This document shows positions 1 to 11,860 of a stretch of DNA of 64,000 bases, piece after piece. Under the pieces are notes generated by a model. That model was not told where the DNA came from, did no database searches, and saw only the letters and a program-made list of their open reading frames with translations. Every line of letters starts with the position of its first letter. Position 1 is the stretch's first letter. The position numbers were made by a program, and so were the translations under genes. Source of the stretch: Prinia subflava (lineage: Eukaryota > Chordata > Aves > Passeriformes > Cisticolidae); the NCBI RefSeq assembly GCF_021018805.1, contig NC_086254.1:1488001-1552000 (forward strand), given 5' to 3'.

Positions 1-3000
1 GAGCCCCTGTATATGTTGGGTTCTCTTGCACTTTGTGAAAAGCACCATGTGGCACTAGGGAAGTATTTGTTCTATGCAGAAGTTCACCAAGTTTTCCTCT
101 TGACCCAGATCCTGGAGCCATTTCAGTTTCCTGTTCTCATGAGCTGAAATTCTACATTCTTGTTCATGTACTTTCTTTTGTCTGTTTAAAAAAACAACAA
201 ACCAAACATATCACATGCAGCAAGCTACTCTCCCTTTCACATACCCATCCCACGACCTCAGGAATGCAGCTCTCTCCAGAACAGTCAGGAAGAGCTTCCC
301 AGATTTGTTTTACCATATGACTTCTCTCAAAATGTTCTTGCTAAGTGACAAAGAAAAGAGTTTTACACTTGGAAAGTAAAGGTAAGTGTGAGATGGTGGT
401 AAAAAGCAGGAATGTGAAAAAATCACTGCTCCCAACAATATTCACCAGTGTCCTTAGAGGTTTTGGAAAGCAAACTTGGCAACAAGAGCAACACTGAAAG
501 GACTATCACTCAATAGCTGACTGAAATAAATGTTGGTTTCTGCAACTATGAGCCAGCTGGGTTTATCCTTGTCAAGAATATCACACATGGTTGGCTCACA
601 GTCTATTACAGAGGGGCAACGATTCCAACCAGGGCTCTCAGGGGCCAGCCTGTGCCATCTGTAACATCAAGTGCCATACACAAGAGTTGCTCTGCAGATG
701 TGTAATTAACATGAAAAATTAGTTTTCAAGCAAAATACCACTGTTAAAACATCTCAGTTCCTTTTCCTTATATGGAGTTCTGCTTCATTATAAACCAGTA
801 CAACTGGAAGTTGTCCCCAAAAATCCATCCTCTCCTCTCCATTCAGAAACAAATAGCTCAGCCCTCAGTAGAAGTGTCTCAATTCATCATGATTTCAATT
901 CCTTCATACCAGTTTAAGTATGGCAGAAAAGGGGAGAGTTCAGAGACATCAAAATAAAACTCTTCCTGCTGGTTCATTCCCAAGCCCAGGAGAAGAAGCA
1001 AGCACTGGTGGAAGGGGTGAGGGGAGGTTGTGCTGCTGAGGGTTCTGTGGCACTGCAGTTTGGGCCAGGGTGTCTGGGGCCTGGAGCTCTCCTCACCCTC
1101 CCTCACTGCTCTGGGAGCTTTGGCTCAACCTGCCCAAGCCCAACAGCTCAACTGGGGGTCCCTCTGTGGGAGTGCTCTTTTAGGGCACCCCTGGCTGTGT
1201 CTCATGTCTGTATTCAGCTGCCAGCCCATCTGCACCAGAGATGACTCCTCTTTGCAGATACATCAGGAAGTGGCAATTCTGTCCACCGAGCTGTACCAGG
1301 ATTTGCTTTCCACTCCTGGCCAGAGCCCTTCTGCAGCAGGAGCTGGGCCTTGACCTCCCTGTAGCTGCCTGACAACGTTGCCAAGCACAGACCCAAGGTG
1401 GCAGAGCCATTTCCACTGGAATCAAGCCCAGTCTCCCACCCCACCTCCCCAGGCTCATGGCTTGGCTATCAGCTTCAGTTTGACCTTCCAGAGAACAACC
1501 CAGAGCAAATCCCTGCCGAGCCACATCTCAGGATATCACCATGGAGACAGACCAGTGAGGCTGAAACTCTGGTCAGGCCAGCAACCAACATCTCCCTATT
1601 GCAACTCCCATTTCCCTGCCCTGGCAAAGGTCCCTGCACCCTTTCACAAAGCTGCTGCAAAGTCACAGCGGAGGCAGCTGTGTGGTTGACACTTGTTTGA
1701 CGAGTGGACTCACACGTGAGATTTACCCAAAACAGCACAAAGAGAATAAGTTCCAAGAGCAGAGATGGTATGATCCCTGTCTTCTCTTCCCCAGAAACCT
1801 GGAAACTGAGGCTCTTGCATTGAATATAGAAGGAAAATTTCAAAGCAACTTTTAAAATGGCAATATTTTCCTCTCAAAAGTATTGAAGTATTGTGGTCAC
1901 AAGTGTTATTTCTGATGAAAAAATATTATTGCCATTATTGTCATTATGCAATATTTTCATTGTGGAAAAATGGTTCCTCTTCCAATCTCTATTTAAAGCA
2001 TTAAGGTGCCACCTTTCTGTTTACTGCACGAAAATTCATTTTTGTGTTTTTTCAAGTGTGGAAGAAGCAAAAGTGAGCTAGCAGTAACCAAGGCACTTCT
2101 AAAATAAACACAGACCTTCACAAAGTGCCCTACAGTCACAGACAGGATGTTCCCTGCAATGTTATTTCCAACTTCATGCTACCTACCAGACTCGGTTTAT
2201 TATGATACCTCCTGGAAGAACCAAGTTTGTACACAGTTATATGCCCAAAGTCAGAAACAGAAACAGGAAAAAAAAAACCACACAGAGAAGTATGACCAGG
2301 AGAAATCAGATCAGCAGCTCTGAGTATTAAAGGAGCAGGAAATATGAAAGCAGAGAAAACACTGATCCTGCTGACACTCTTTTCCAGATTAAACATATCT
2401 GGCACATCTGACTCTTGTTGTCAACTGGAATAAGAAGATATAAAAGGAAAGCAGATATGACACACATTTGTGTTATTGCACAAACCGAGGGAAGGTTTTA
2501 TCTGCTGCTTGGGTGAAGACAGAACACCTCCTTCTTCATCATCACAGTGAGGACTTCACGTTCCCTAAATCCTCTGATAAGATCAGATCCTGTTTGGGGG
2601 GTGCTCAGAAATGGTTTACTTGTAGGTGAGTAATTTGATCCAGGAGAGCAGGCAGCTTATCAGCCTGGAGTCACTGGAACATTCAATCCTGTACTGAAAT
2701 CACTTGTTCCTAACTGGCCTCTGACTGTCATATTCCATTGCTTCAAAACCAGCCAGACTACATCTCAGGCACACATGAGTAGCTACAAGGGTTCCCTAAC
2801 AGACTTCTTGAATACATTTAGGACCTCTAAGAGGAATTTATCTTCTAACAATGGATTCAGGAGACTAAAAATAATAACAACAACAATAATAATAATAATA
2901 CACCCCCAAAACATAGATTTTCCCACTCAACACCACTGGAAGACAATAACAGTGCTGAGACGATCACCTCCCAGGCTTGCCTTGCCTTCCCAAAGCACAA

Positions 3001-6000
3001 AACCTGCCTTCCTCACTCTTTTGCCCAGACCAAAGACAGTGAGCAAACTGTCTGAAAAGCTCGAGACCTGCTGCCCTCTGTGTGTTCCCTGGCAGTGTGG
3101 TGAACATGAGACCATCAGGATCAGTGCTGTAAACACCAGTCTGGAATGGCCTGAGGTGCCAGAACGGGCAGAGGTGACAGCAACAACCCCCCACAGCTCT
3201 GTCAGTCTGGCACAGACCCCGACCCCACTGTTTCACCAGACTGACAAACCAGCACTCCAGTTCAATTTCTGGTTCAGCTATTAGGTGATGACAGGCTAAT
3301 GGGGAAAATTCATACCAATTCCTGTGTAAGTGCTTTTAGATTCACAGAGAGATAAAAGATAAGAAATTATTAGCACTAGAAGAGATGGATGATCTTTGAA
3401 TTGCGCCGCTTTTTGCCTCACTCTCTGTCCTTATAAAGCTTCCCATATGCTAAAAGAAAGTCCTGGCATTCCTGAGAGCAGCATCAGCTCAGACAAGGCT
3501 CAGTTTGCCTGTTCAAATTTCTGTGTCTTACCCTCCTCTTTAGTCCTCCTTCCAAACTCATCACTAAAACTCTCCACCCTTATCTCAGCAAATTTACTTA
3601 AGTATTTTTATCCCACATATTAAATATTTAGAATATTTATATTTTCCCTCTATAAAATAGAACAGTAGCCTATAAAGATGCCAGACAGGCTTTGATAGCC
3701 CCATTTGCTTCAGTAAAGTAACCAAACTCATGGTTCTTACCTGTAGTCACCTTTGAGGAAGTGACTGAAAGTTAAACAGGTCATGCTGAGCAATAGCAGA
3801 ATGGTAATTAGATTTTCTCATCCTCAGGTCTTCTGAGCTTATCTCCTCCTCAGCAGAAAACCCTTCCTTACTTGTATCACACCCAAAAAACCCCAGCAAA
3901 TAGGACATGTGTGTGATTCTCTGGGAGACTTGCTTGAAAATCAGAAAGGAAATGAAATCAGGAAGCTCCTCATGCCCGTCCAAGGCAGGGACAGAGTGAC
4001 ACACGTGGGAGCAGGTGCCAGGTTTGAGCAGCAGCACCTTCTGCAGCAGGAGTGAGGAACATCTGCAGAGTTAGTGAAACCAAAAGGGTCAGCTGCCATC
4101 TCCATCACATGTGTGGCACAGTGAGATCCAGGAGTGAGGAATTCTGAGATTTGATCAGGGTTTCAAAGCTGATACATAAAAATGTGCTCTACAGTGCTTC
4201 ATCCCCCCAGTCTTAGTTGGAAAGATCTGTCTCCTTGAGGACATTTGATATTGTGTATGAACTTGCTTTTGACACACATGGACCTGGAAGAAGAACGAGT
4301 TTCAGGTGTAGTGACTTAGAAATTTTTTGTGCACAGATACTGTCCCAAGAGCTGGGCAGCTCTCAGCACAAACTCACTCTTGCACATACGGCAGCAGTAG
4401 CATCTTCAAGCCCTCAAAAAGAGAAATGCAGACCAGATTTATATTACCAACTGCCTCAGGGAGACCACAGAAACACAAGACCAAAACCTGCAGCTGTAAA
4501 GAGTGAATCCAGTGTCCCCATGTGCATCAAGTAAATGTCATATTTAACAGCATAATCCCCAGACTGATTTTTCCATATCACTAATGACTATTCCACTAAG
4601 TAGTTAACTGGGGACCCACAGGAAAAGCAACTCTTGACATAGCCCTGGCCAGCACTGAGGTCTCAGTTCTTCCTGCAGATCCCTTGGTGTTTAAGGTCCA
4701 CCCTGGATTAACAGAAAAGGGAGAAACTCCTGCTGCAATCAAGAACAACTCAACGTAAGCTCAGAAAAAACCCTCCAAAGTGCAAAGAGGATCCTTGCAG
4801 ATGGCAGAAAGGTTATGTAAAGACACCACACTGAGGCTTCAGGAGGTGAAGCCGCACCTTAAATAAAGAGCACCTGGACTAGTCCAGCAGGCTGACTGTA
4901 CAGCCACTACAAACCAGGTCAAAACACTTTGGAGGAGCAGCTTGCAAAAGCTGTAAATCTAATAATAAACCCTTTATGACAAATGGCTGAGGTAGTAGCC
5001 TGCTAAAGAATCTGCAGGGCCCAGGGATGATAAAGGGAGAAAAGGATCTTTCATACAACAGGAGCCCACAATAAAAAAGATTGTATTTTTTCCTTTTCAG
5101 TTGGAAGGTGTCAGTGCTAGAAGTCTTTTTTCCCCCCTCAAGACAGTGGGAGCTGGTGGCCCTGGAAGACCCACATGAATTTGAAGTGCCAGTGGAAGAG
5201 TTTTAGTAAAGGTAGAAAGCACTGAGTGCCAAATCATGACAGAGAATAGAATTCAATCAAGAGTTTTCAGTTCATTCAAAGAAAAGAGATGAACTTCTAA
5301 ACTTTGTATTTGTTCAATATCCAATTTTGACCCCATGTTTAATGCTGCATGGGAGTTTTTAACCTGACCTTTCTGGAAGGGCATAAATATAACCTCCAAA
5401 TAAATGTTCACAAGGAAATACCTTTTTACAGTGTTTTGCTCTGTGTACTAAGAAAAGCAATGCATGAAATGACAAAGGCATAAGACTCTGTCCAGGTAAC
5501 TTGCAAGAGCCTTCAGTGTGGAAAAGTTACAATTCCCAGCATTGTAAGCTGAAGAAGCCAGGTATGCAAATCCCTCCAAGAAGGCTAAGTCGAAATCTGG
5601 TAACTGCCTCATGGGCACCTCTGAAAATCTAATATTCCTTACAAGTGGACCAGTTTACCCATTCAAAATCGATCATTTTCTGTAACAAAACTCCAGAAGT
5701 TCACAGAGGTGCCTAGTGGACATGGACAGACTGGATTTCTCTCTCTGACTTTCACTCACCCCAGTCTGGGCACTTTCTAAAATGGTTTTGGTGAACATCC
5801 AGTTTAGTATTTCTCCCCCTACAAGGTACAGACTGGATTGACTTAGCTTAGGATGGAGATTTAACTTGAGCTCTGAATGAACTTGGTTGGGAGTTCTCTC
5901 ATCCATGTCTGTGCTCAACACCTTTGATTTCAGCACAATAATGTGGTCTTAGAAGATTGTATGTCAGCTCCTTTGCTCCAATTTAGTTCCTGTACTCTGC

Positions 6001-6327
6001 AATTGCAGCCAAATCCTGTGCCTGATTCTCTTTGTCTAGTGGTTGTAAAAGCACAAGTAACCATTAAACCAGCAAAAAGTTATAGCTACCCCTGCCAGTG
6101 GAATATAAATTAACTCCATTATTCCCAGACTGTATTATAAACAGGTACTGCAGCACTCAGGCTATTTAATAAAATTATATTTAATTATCTCACTGAGAGT
6201 TGTGAAGATAAATTCACATCTGTAATTAACAGTGACTGAAGACAGAGGCTGTCCCTGCGAGCACAGCCCCACAGGGAGGCCTGAGGGAGAGTAAAGCGGA
6301 ACAATTCACCACAAGGACAATGACTGC
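1..6327. other. Intergenic DNA without a recognised gene
   Basis: Unique-looking sequence. A GC-richer part at about 960-1690 gives overlapping open frames on both strands without any domain or repeat signature that I recognise. The only simple repeat of note is at 2871-2900. A 169-codon open frame at 2775-3284 runs through that simple repeat and has no visible domain, so I do not call it. Confidence 0.6.
2871..2900. repeat. AAT/AAC trinucleotide microsatellite
   Basis: This is a 30-bp stretch of AAT and AAC units, the longest pure part being five AAT repeats. It is short and in non-coding DNA. Confidence 0.9.
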
Positions 6328-6535
6328 ACTCCATGGAATCATGGAATGGTGTGGGTAGGAAGGGACCTCAGAGATCATCTCACCCCATCCCCTGCCATGG
6401 CAGGGACACCTTCCACTGTCCCAGGGTGTCCAAGCCCTGTCCAGCCTGGCCTTGGGCACTGCCAGGGATCCAGGGGCAGCCACGGCTGCTCTGGGCACCC
6501 TGTCCAGGGCCTGCCCACCCTCACAGGGAAGGTGA
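6328..6535 (-). mobile_element. CR1 LINE 3' fragment
   Basis: Antisense CR1 text: TGGAATCATGGAATGGTGTG, GGTAGGAAGGGACCTCAGAG, CCCTGCCATGGCAGGGACAC, CTTCCACTGTCCCAGGGTGT and TCCAGGGGCAGCCACGGCTG. It is well preserved and hence a fairly young copy. Confidence 0.95.
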
Positions 6536-7014
6536 TGGGTTTCTGCCTGGGGCCAGAGTGTTTTTGGCCCCACAAAGGTGCATCACCCCTGAGGGTTGCC
6601 TGCAGTCTCTCAGAAATGGCTTATAAAAATAGCAAGACTGCTGATCAGAGGTGTTTGAAAAGGAAAATGTTTTAAGAAAGACAAAAATAACAAACTATAC
6701 AAAACAAAAGAATAAAAGCCGTGTATGGTGCAGGGGAGGATCCTAACACCTGCTATCACACCCCGAAAATGCCCTGAAAATCTCTGTGCTCTCCCTTGTG
6801 TATTCAACGATCAAGGAGGGGTTATTGGCTGGCCAACACTAAATAGCTACAGTTCTTGAGGTACAGCTCAAGGATCCAACAGGTGCCTTGGTCCTGGCAC
6901 TGGGCCAGTTATGGTGAGAAGAACATCCAAAGTTCTGGTTCTTTTGCCTTATAGGATCAGGGGTGAAACTTAAACTCTTTCCTTTTATGGAAATACTTGT
7001 TAAGGTGGGGGCTG

Positions 7015-7290
7015 CACTGCTACAGGCAGGATTCCTTCCCAATATCCCACCCAAACCTGCTCTCCTTCAGTTTGATGCCACTCTCCTTGCCCTTTCCCTC
7101 CATGCCCTTTTTAAAGCCTCTCTCCAGCTCTCTTAGACCCCTTCAGGTACTGAACTGCCACAAAGAGGTGACCCCAGAGCCCTCTCCCCTCCAGGATTCC
7201 CTCAGCCTGCCTCCACAGCAGAGGGGCTCCAGCCCTCTGATCACCTTCATGGCCTCCTCTGGACTCACTCTAATTGTACACATTCTGGAT
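7015..7290 (-). mobile_element. CR1 LINE fragment
   Basis: Antisense CR1 text from slightly inside the 3' end: GGATTCCTTCCCAATATCCC, ACCCAAACCTGCTCTCCTTC, AGCCTCTCTCCAGCTCTCTT, then GGGGCTCCAGCCCTCTGATC and ACCTTCATGGCCTCCTCTGG. It lacks the very 3' terminus, so it is truncated at both ends, or it once formed a single element with the copy at 6328-6535 that was later separated. Confidence 0.9.
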
Positions 7291-8639
7291 TTGAACTAAA
7301 TCAGTTGCTACTCAGCTCACATGTGCTGGATAAAAGTGAATTTACCTCCTCTTATATTTTGATACCAGTGTGCCTTGCAACCCTGGACATTTGAAGCAGC
7401 AAATCTGAATTTTGGGAACTAGGCTTGTATTATAAAACTTCCTGAGCTCCTGTAACTTGTACCTAAGTTTTCAAATGATACAGCTGAGAGCAAAACACAT
7501 TCATCTTCACCTTGTCAGCTTGGAGGCTGTCAAACAGGGCAGAATGGACACACTTCTCTTACATTCACAAGGACTTGGCTCACAATTAGAATTCATTTCC
7601 CAGTAAAATACATAAAAGCAAAGTTCCTTCAATAAAATACTTTCAGATCTCTGAAAGGTTGGAAGGCAGTTTAAATTCTCATGATGCAAGTGCACTTGAA
7701 CTCAGTCCTTTCCATTCAACTCTGATCTATTTGCTTTTTTGCATTTCCCACAGGACTTAGCACTCCAATTTTCCCTTGATGTCTGCCATTTCTGAAAGCC
7801 CAGAGGAAATTATAAGAATAGCCTAATACAGATGAAAAATGAAGCAATCAATAGGCACTAAAATGGAAAATTGCATACATGTATATTATATTAACTACAC
7901 AGAAATACATCTTCCAGGAGACTGTACAGTAATTGTTGCAAAAATAAATCACACCCAAAAAGGGCTTATTAATGTTATGGGAAATAATGTTGCTTTTAAT
8001 GTAATTTTTACTGATGGCTTGCTAATTTACTTTTGAGTACGCTGTAATTAGTAGCCTTTGCAGCAATTTAGGTTAAAAAAAGAAAAATCAGAGGCTATGT
8101 AGGTCAACACCGACATTGTTTATGATTTTTAAATGGAAAAGAAATCCTGAGGGATTCCAAAGGCTGCTTTCCCAACAATTGTGGATTCCCAGCTATGCAA
8201 ACCCTTAATTATGAGAGGAAGGCAGAATTGGAGATGCTAATTATTATTTCAGTTCAGTATTGGGAAAGAGGGCAGAATACCCAAGGCAGCCTCAACATTT
8301 ACCAAATGCAATTTGAGCAATTCTTAATTTGGTGGTTTTCATCACTGTTGTTTGACAGTACCACCAGAATGACAAACAATGGGGCGCAAGACAAAGGTTA
8401 TGGCTGTCCCTGTTATTTTTCCACAGACAGAGGCATAAATCTGGCCATTTATCCAAAGGTTCACATACTCAGTTTACTTAAGAATAAGCCTGTGTTGATT
8501 CATGGAGCCAAGGAGCCCCTCTGAGCAAACAGAGACACATCCTGTTTTTTCCATCCCCAGCTCAGATGTGTGCCTGAGGCCTCAAAACAGGAGCTGCACC
8601 CCTGGATGATTCTCACAGAGACAAATTAATACACCAGAT

Positions 8640-8990
8640 TTTATGAGCAATATATTTAGCTGCCTTCAGTCAAACCCGGAACTGCCTAATTTGTCCTTTT
8701 AAGCACAGCCCAAAGTGACAGCTTGAAGCATTACAGCAAACATGCACATGCCCTTCACTAATGAAGCAATAGCTTTTTAAGTCTCTACACAGGTATAATA
8801 TGCTAATGTCAGATAGAAATGTATCATTATGAATAACATTATGCTCTATTCACTTGATATGTCCTCAAACAGCATGTAATAATCTCTCAAGCTTCCCCTT
8901 GTCTATATGCCCTCTTAAGAAGGAGATTAATTTTCATGCTTGTTCACAAGCAAGTCACAGAGTCTATGCAATGAACATTATCCAAATACA
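8640..8990. promoter_or_regulatory. AT-rich block typical of a conserved non-coding element
   Basis: Unique sequence with POU/homeodomain-like words such as ATATGCTAATGTC, CACTAATGAAGC and GGAGATTAATTTTCATGC, and no repeat or coding signature. It may be a regulatory element; conservation across birds or mammals is not testable here. Confidence 0.25.
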
Positions 8991-9249
8991 TCCAAAGAAT
9001 GTCTGTTTTTAACCAAGGAAGCATCCTCTCCAGAAGACAAAGAAACCCTTGTGGAGAAGAAAAAACTTGTTACTTCCTTAGTCTCCTAAAATATTTCTCC
9101 ATACAGACTCCAGAAGATGAATCTGATGTGTTATAGTAAATTAACACTGTGGATAACAGGACGTTGATGTATCTCCCTGGGGATTAAAGACGAAGCAAAA
9201 GAAAATCATGTAAAGTTCTGATTCTTCAAGAGCACATAAACAGCAGTAG

Positions 9250-9550
9250 AATCATGGAATATCCTGAGTGGGAAGGGACCCAAAAGGATTACACAGTGCA
9301 GCTCCCAGCCCTGCACAGACACCCCAAATCCCACCCTGGGCATCCCTGGGAGCTCCTGGAGCTGTGGCAGCCTCAGGCCGTGCCCATTCCCTGGGGAGCC
9401 TGGGCAGTGCCCAGCACCCTCTGGGGAAGAACCTTTCCTGATCTCCAGCCTGAGCCTGCCCTGGCCCAGCTCCAGCCCTTCCCTGGGCCCTGTCCCTGTC
9501 ATAGATGCAGAGATGGGAGCTGCCCCTCAGGAGAAGCTGCAGGCTGTCAA
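9250..9550 (-). mobile_element. CR1 LINE 3' fragment
   Basis: Antisense CR1 text: AGAATCATGGAATATCCTGA, GTGGGAAGGGACCCAAAAGG, then CATTCCCTGGGGAGCCTGGG, CACCCTCTGGGGAAGAACC and CCCTTCCCTGGGCCCTGTCC. Open frames on both strands (up to 129 codons) arise from this GC-rich repeat. Confidence 0.92.
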
Positions 9551-10611
9551 TTGGCTCTGCTCTGGCTCTGTACACCACTGACATTTCAGGAGGTTACTGA
9601 AGACATTGGGGTCATCACCCTTGCTCTCCCCTTTACTGCCTGACATAACTGCAGCTCTCTCATCAGAGAATGTGGTGCTTTTTAGCCCACATTTGTGCTC
9701 TTCTCTGTGTTCCTGAGCACAAGGATCCATGCCTATGAGCAGCTCTAACAGGAAGCTCACAGGAACCTCTGGCACTACTGAGAGGATCCTTTTTGGATGA
9801 GTCACTCGGGTGACAGCCAGAGGCTGGTGCAGACCTACATCCTATCAGCCCCTGTACTTTCTGACCCCCCAAAGTGCAGGTGTTTGTCCTCCCCTCTCCC
9901 TGCAGGGCTTGAACAAGGATATCAGAAGCAAACAGCCCCGGTCGTGCGGCAGCGAGGCCGTTCCCAGCGCATGGGAACTCCCTGCAGTCTGAGAGTAGAT
10001 AAGAGAATACAGATGTTAGCCCCACTAATGAATTTACTGCTGGGGACTGTTCAAATGTTACTGTGGTGAGTGTGGTACCAGAAAGTCCCATTCAGCAATT
10101 CAAGAGTCCTATCTCCCTCTTTGTTCATGGAGATCACGCCTTTTTTATTCTGTTCATTCTTCAACAGATGTTGGAGCTGCAGGCTCACAGCCAGCTCCTT
10201 AGTTTTAACCAATATATTTTATATGCTTCAGCAAGGACTTCTAAAACCAGAAGCCTCCTTAATCAAGTGTGGAAAACCCTCTTTCATTTTTAACAGGAAA
10301 ATGAAAACTTGTTCTTCCAATGAACAAGACTTCTCATTTAAAAAGAAAAGCAGAGTTACCAATATGCTCTCTAGCACTTTTCCAATCATTTTTAATGAAC
10401 ATATAAATAACATTTTTAGGCTTGAGTTTTCTTGTTTCCCACATTTAGAATGTTTTTGACAGAAAATAATTGTATCTAGTATTAAAACACAGTGTCAGGC
10501 ATCCATTAAAGACCTTGTCTGGAACCTAAAAAAAATTAATTGCGTGGTAACGCCTCTCTTTCACTATCATGGTAAATTCAGTTTGTCAGGAGAGATTAAA
10601 CTCATGAATCC

Positions 10612-10644
10612 TATTAAACTTATCACCTTATTAAACTTATCACC
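10612..10644. repeat. Tandem duplication of a 17-bp word
   Basis: TATTAAACTTATCACCT is repeated immediately as TATTAAACTTATCACC. It is a simple two-copy local duplication in non-coding DNA. Confidence 0.85.
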
Positions 10645-11004
10645 AGTTTGTTTTAATTTCAGAACACACCTTCTTGCTGGAATGGAGATTGCATCAAGTC
10701 CAAGGCTAAATGAAAAGGCAAAGGTTGTGCTGCCATGCAAGCCCTCGGCAGTTCCACAGGGAGTTATGGGTTTGGGCGTTCAAAACCTGAGCAAAAATGA
10801 GCCACAGAGCCCCTTGGGGCAGCCCCATGTGTTGTTCCCAGGCAGCAGAGCCACCACCAGTAACACAGCAGGGACTCTGTGGGTGGTTCCCCACAAGTCT
10901 GCCCCAGAACTGCCTCCTCTCCCTGGTGCCTTTGAAAGGCTCTGGGAGAGATCTGTACTGAGCACCAAAGTGGAAACATGGAATATACAATCATTCCTGG
11001 AAAA

Positions 11005-11255
11005 TTGAATCACTGAGGTTGGAAATGATCTCCAAGGTCACCAGTTCCACCCTGGGCCTGATGCCCACCTTGTCCCCAGCCCAGAGCTCTGTCACCTCCA
11101 GGCCTTCCCTGGGCATCTCCAGGGATGGGCACTCCAAACCTCCCTGGGCAGCCCATGCCAATACCTGACCACCCTTTCCAAGGGGAAATTCCTCCTGGTG
11201 TCCACCCTGAGCCTCCCCTGGCACAGCTTTTCCTCTTGTCCTCTCAATTGGGTTG
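11005..11255 (-). mobile_element. CR1 LINE 3' fragment
   Basis: Antisense CR1 text on the plus strand: TGAATCACTGAGGTTGGAAA, TGATCTCCAAGGTCACCAGT, then GGGATGGGCACTCCAAACCT, CCCTGGGCAGCCCATGCCAA and CCTGAGCCTCCCCTGGCACA. It is a 5'-truncated copy of about 250 bp. Confidence 0.9.
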
Positions 11256-11399
11256 GAAGAGCAAAATGGAAGTAAAGAAATCCCAAAAGCAAGGATTACT
11301 GAAGAAGACGAAGATGTCTTAGGTTATAGTGTAGGCTGTAACCAAAAGTATGTATTCTGTTGCCATCTTTAGAAGCTGTTAAAACAGGTGGGGCAATGT

Positions 11400-11860
11400 T
11401 CCTCATCTCTCCTCCATGACTCATCCCTGGCACCAGGGGCTATCCCTGCTATTGGGCCATCAAGTCTCACTGCATGACTGATAAAATGACATCATCCACT
11501 GTGAGATGCTCCACCCAGGAGGAGGAAGAACCATTCCTACCTGGATATAATCTGTGCTTTGGAACATCACAGGCAGCCTTACCTGGTGAATTCCCAGAGG
11601 ACAAGAGCTGCATAGCCACCACTGGACCTTCAGAGGAAGACCAAACCCTTCTACAAGATCACCACTTCAACAGAACCACATCTATCATGCCAACAGCACT
11701 GCAGCCACCATTTAATCTGACTTCTACCACCACTCTGACCAACATGTTGTATCCTGACTCTGTCAGTTTAAGATGGTGTTTTTCTGCCTTTATTTTTATT
11801 TTTCTATTAAATTGTTATTCTGACTTGGAAACTCCAGCTGGTTTGTTTTCAAATTAGTAC
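11400..11860 (+). mobile_element. LTR-type repeat (songbird endogenous retrovirus family)
   Basis: The text resembles a solo LTR that I remember as abundant in songbird genomes: TGTGAGATGCTCCACCCAGG, then CTACCTGGATATAATCTGTG (TATA-like), TTTGGAACATCACAGGCAGC, ACTGCAGCCACCATTTAATC and TATCCTGACTCTGTCAGTTT. A T-rich stretch with ATTAAA follows near 11804. A 127-codon open frame (11474-11857) is read through it but looks accidental. The exact ends and target-site duplication are not clear, so the coordinates are approximate. Family assignment is by memory, not by search. Confidence 0.65.

Noticed and set aside
960..1690. GC-richer block with overlapping frames on both strands
   Set aside because: No CpG enrichment, domain, repeat text or splice context is strong enough to call a gene or element.
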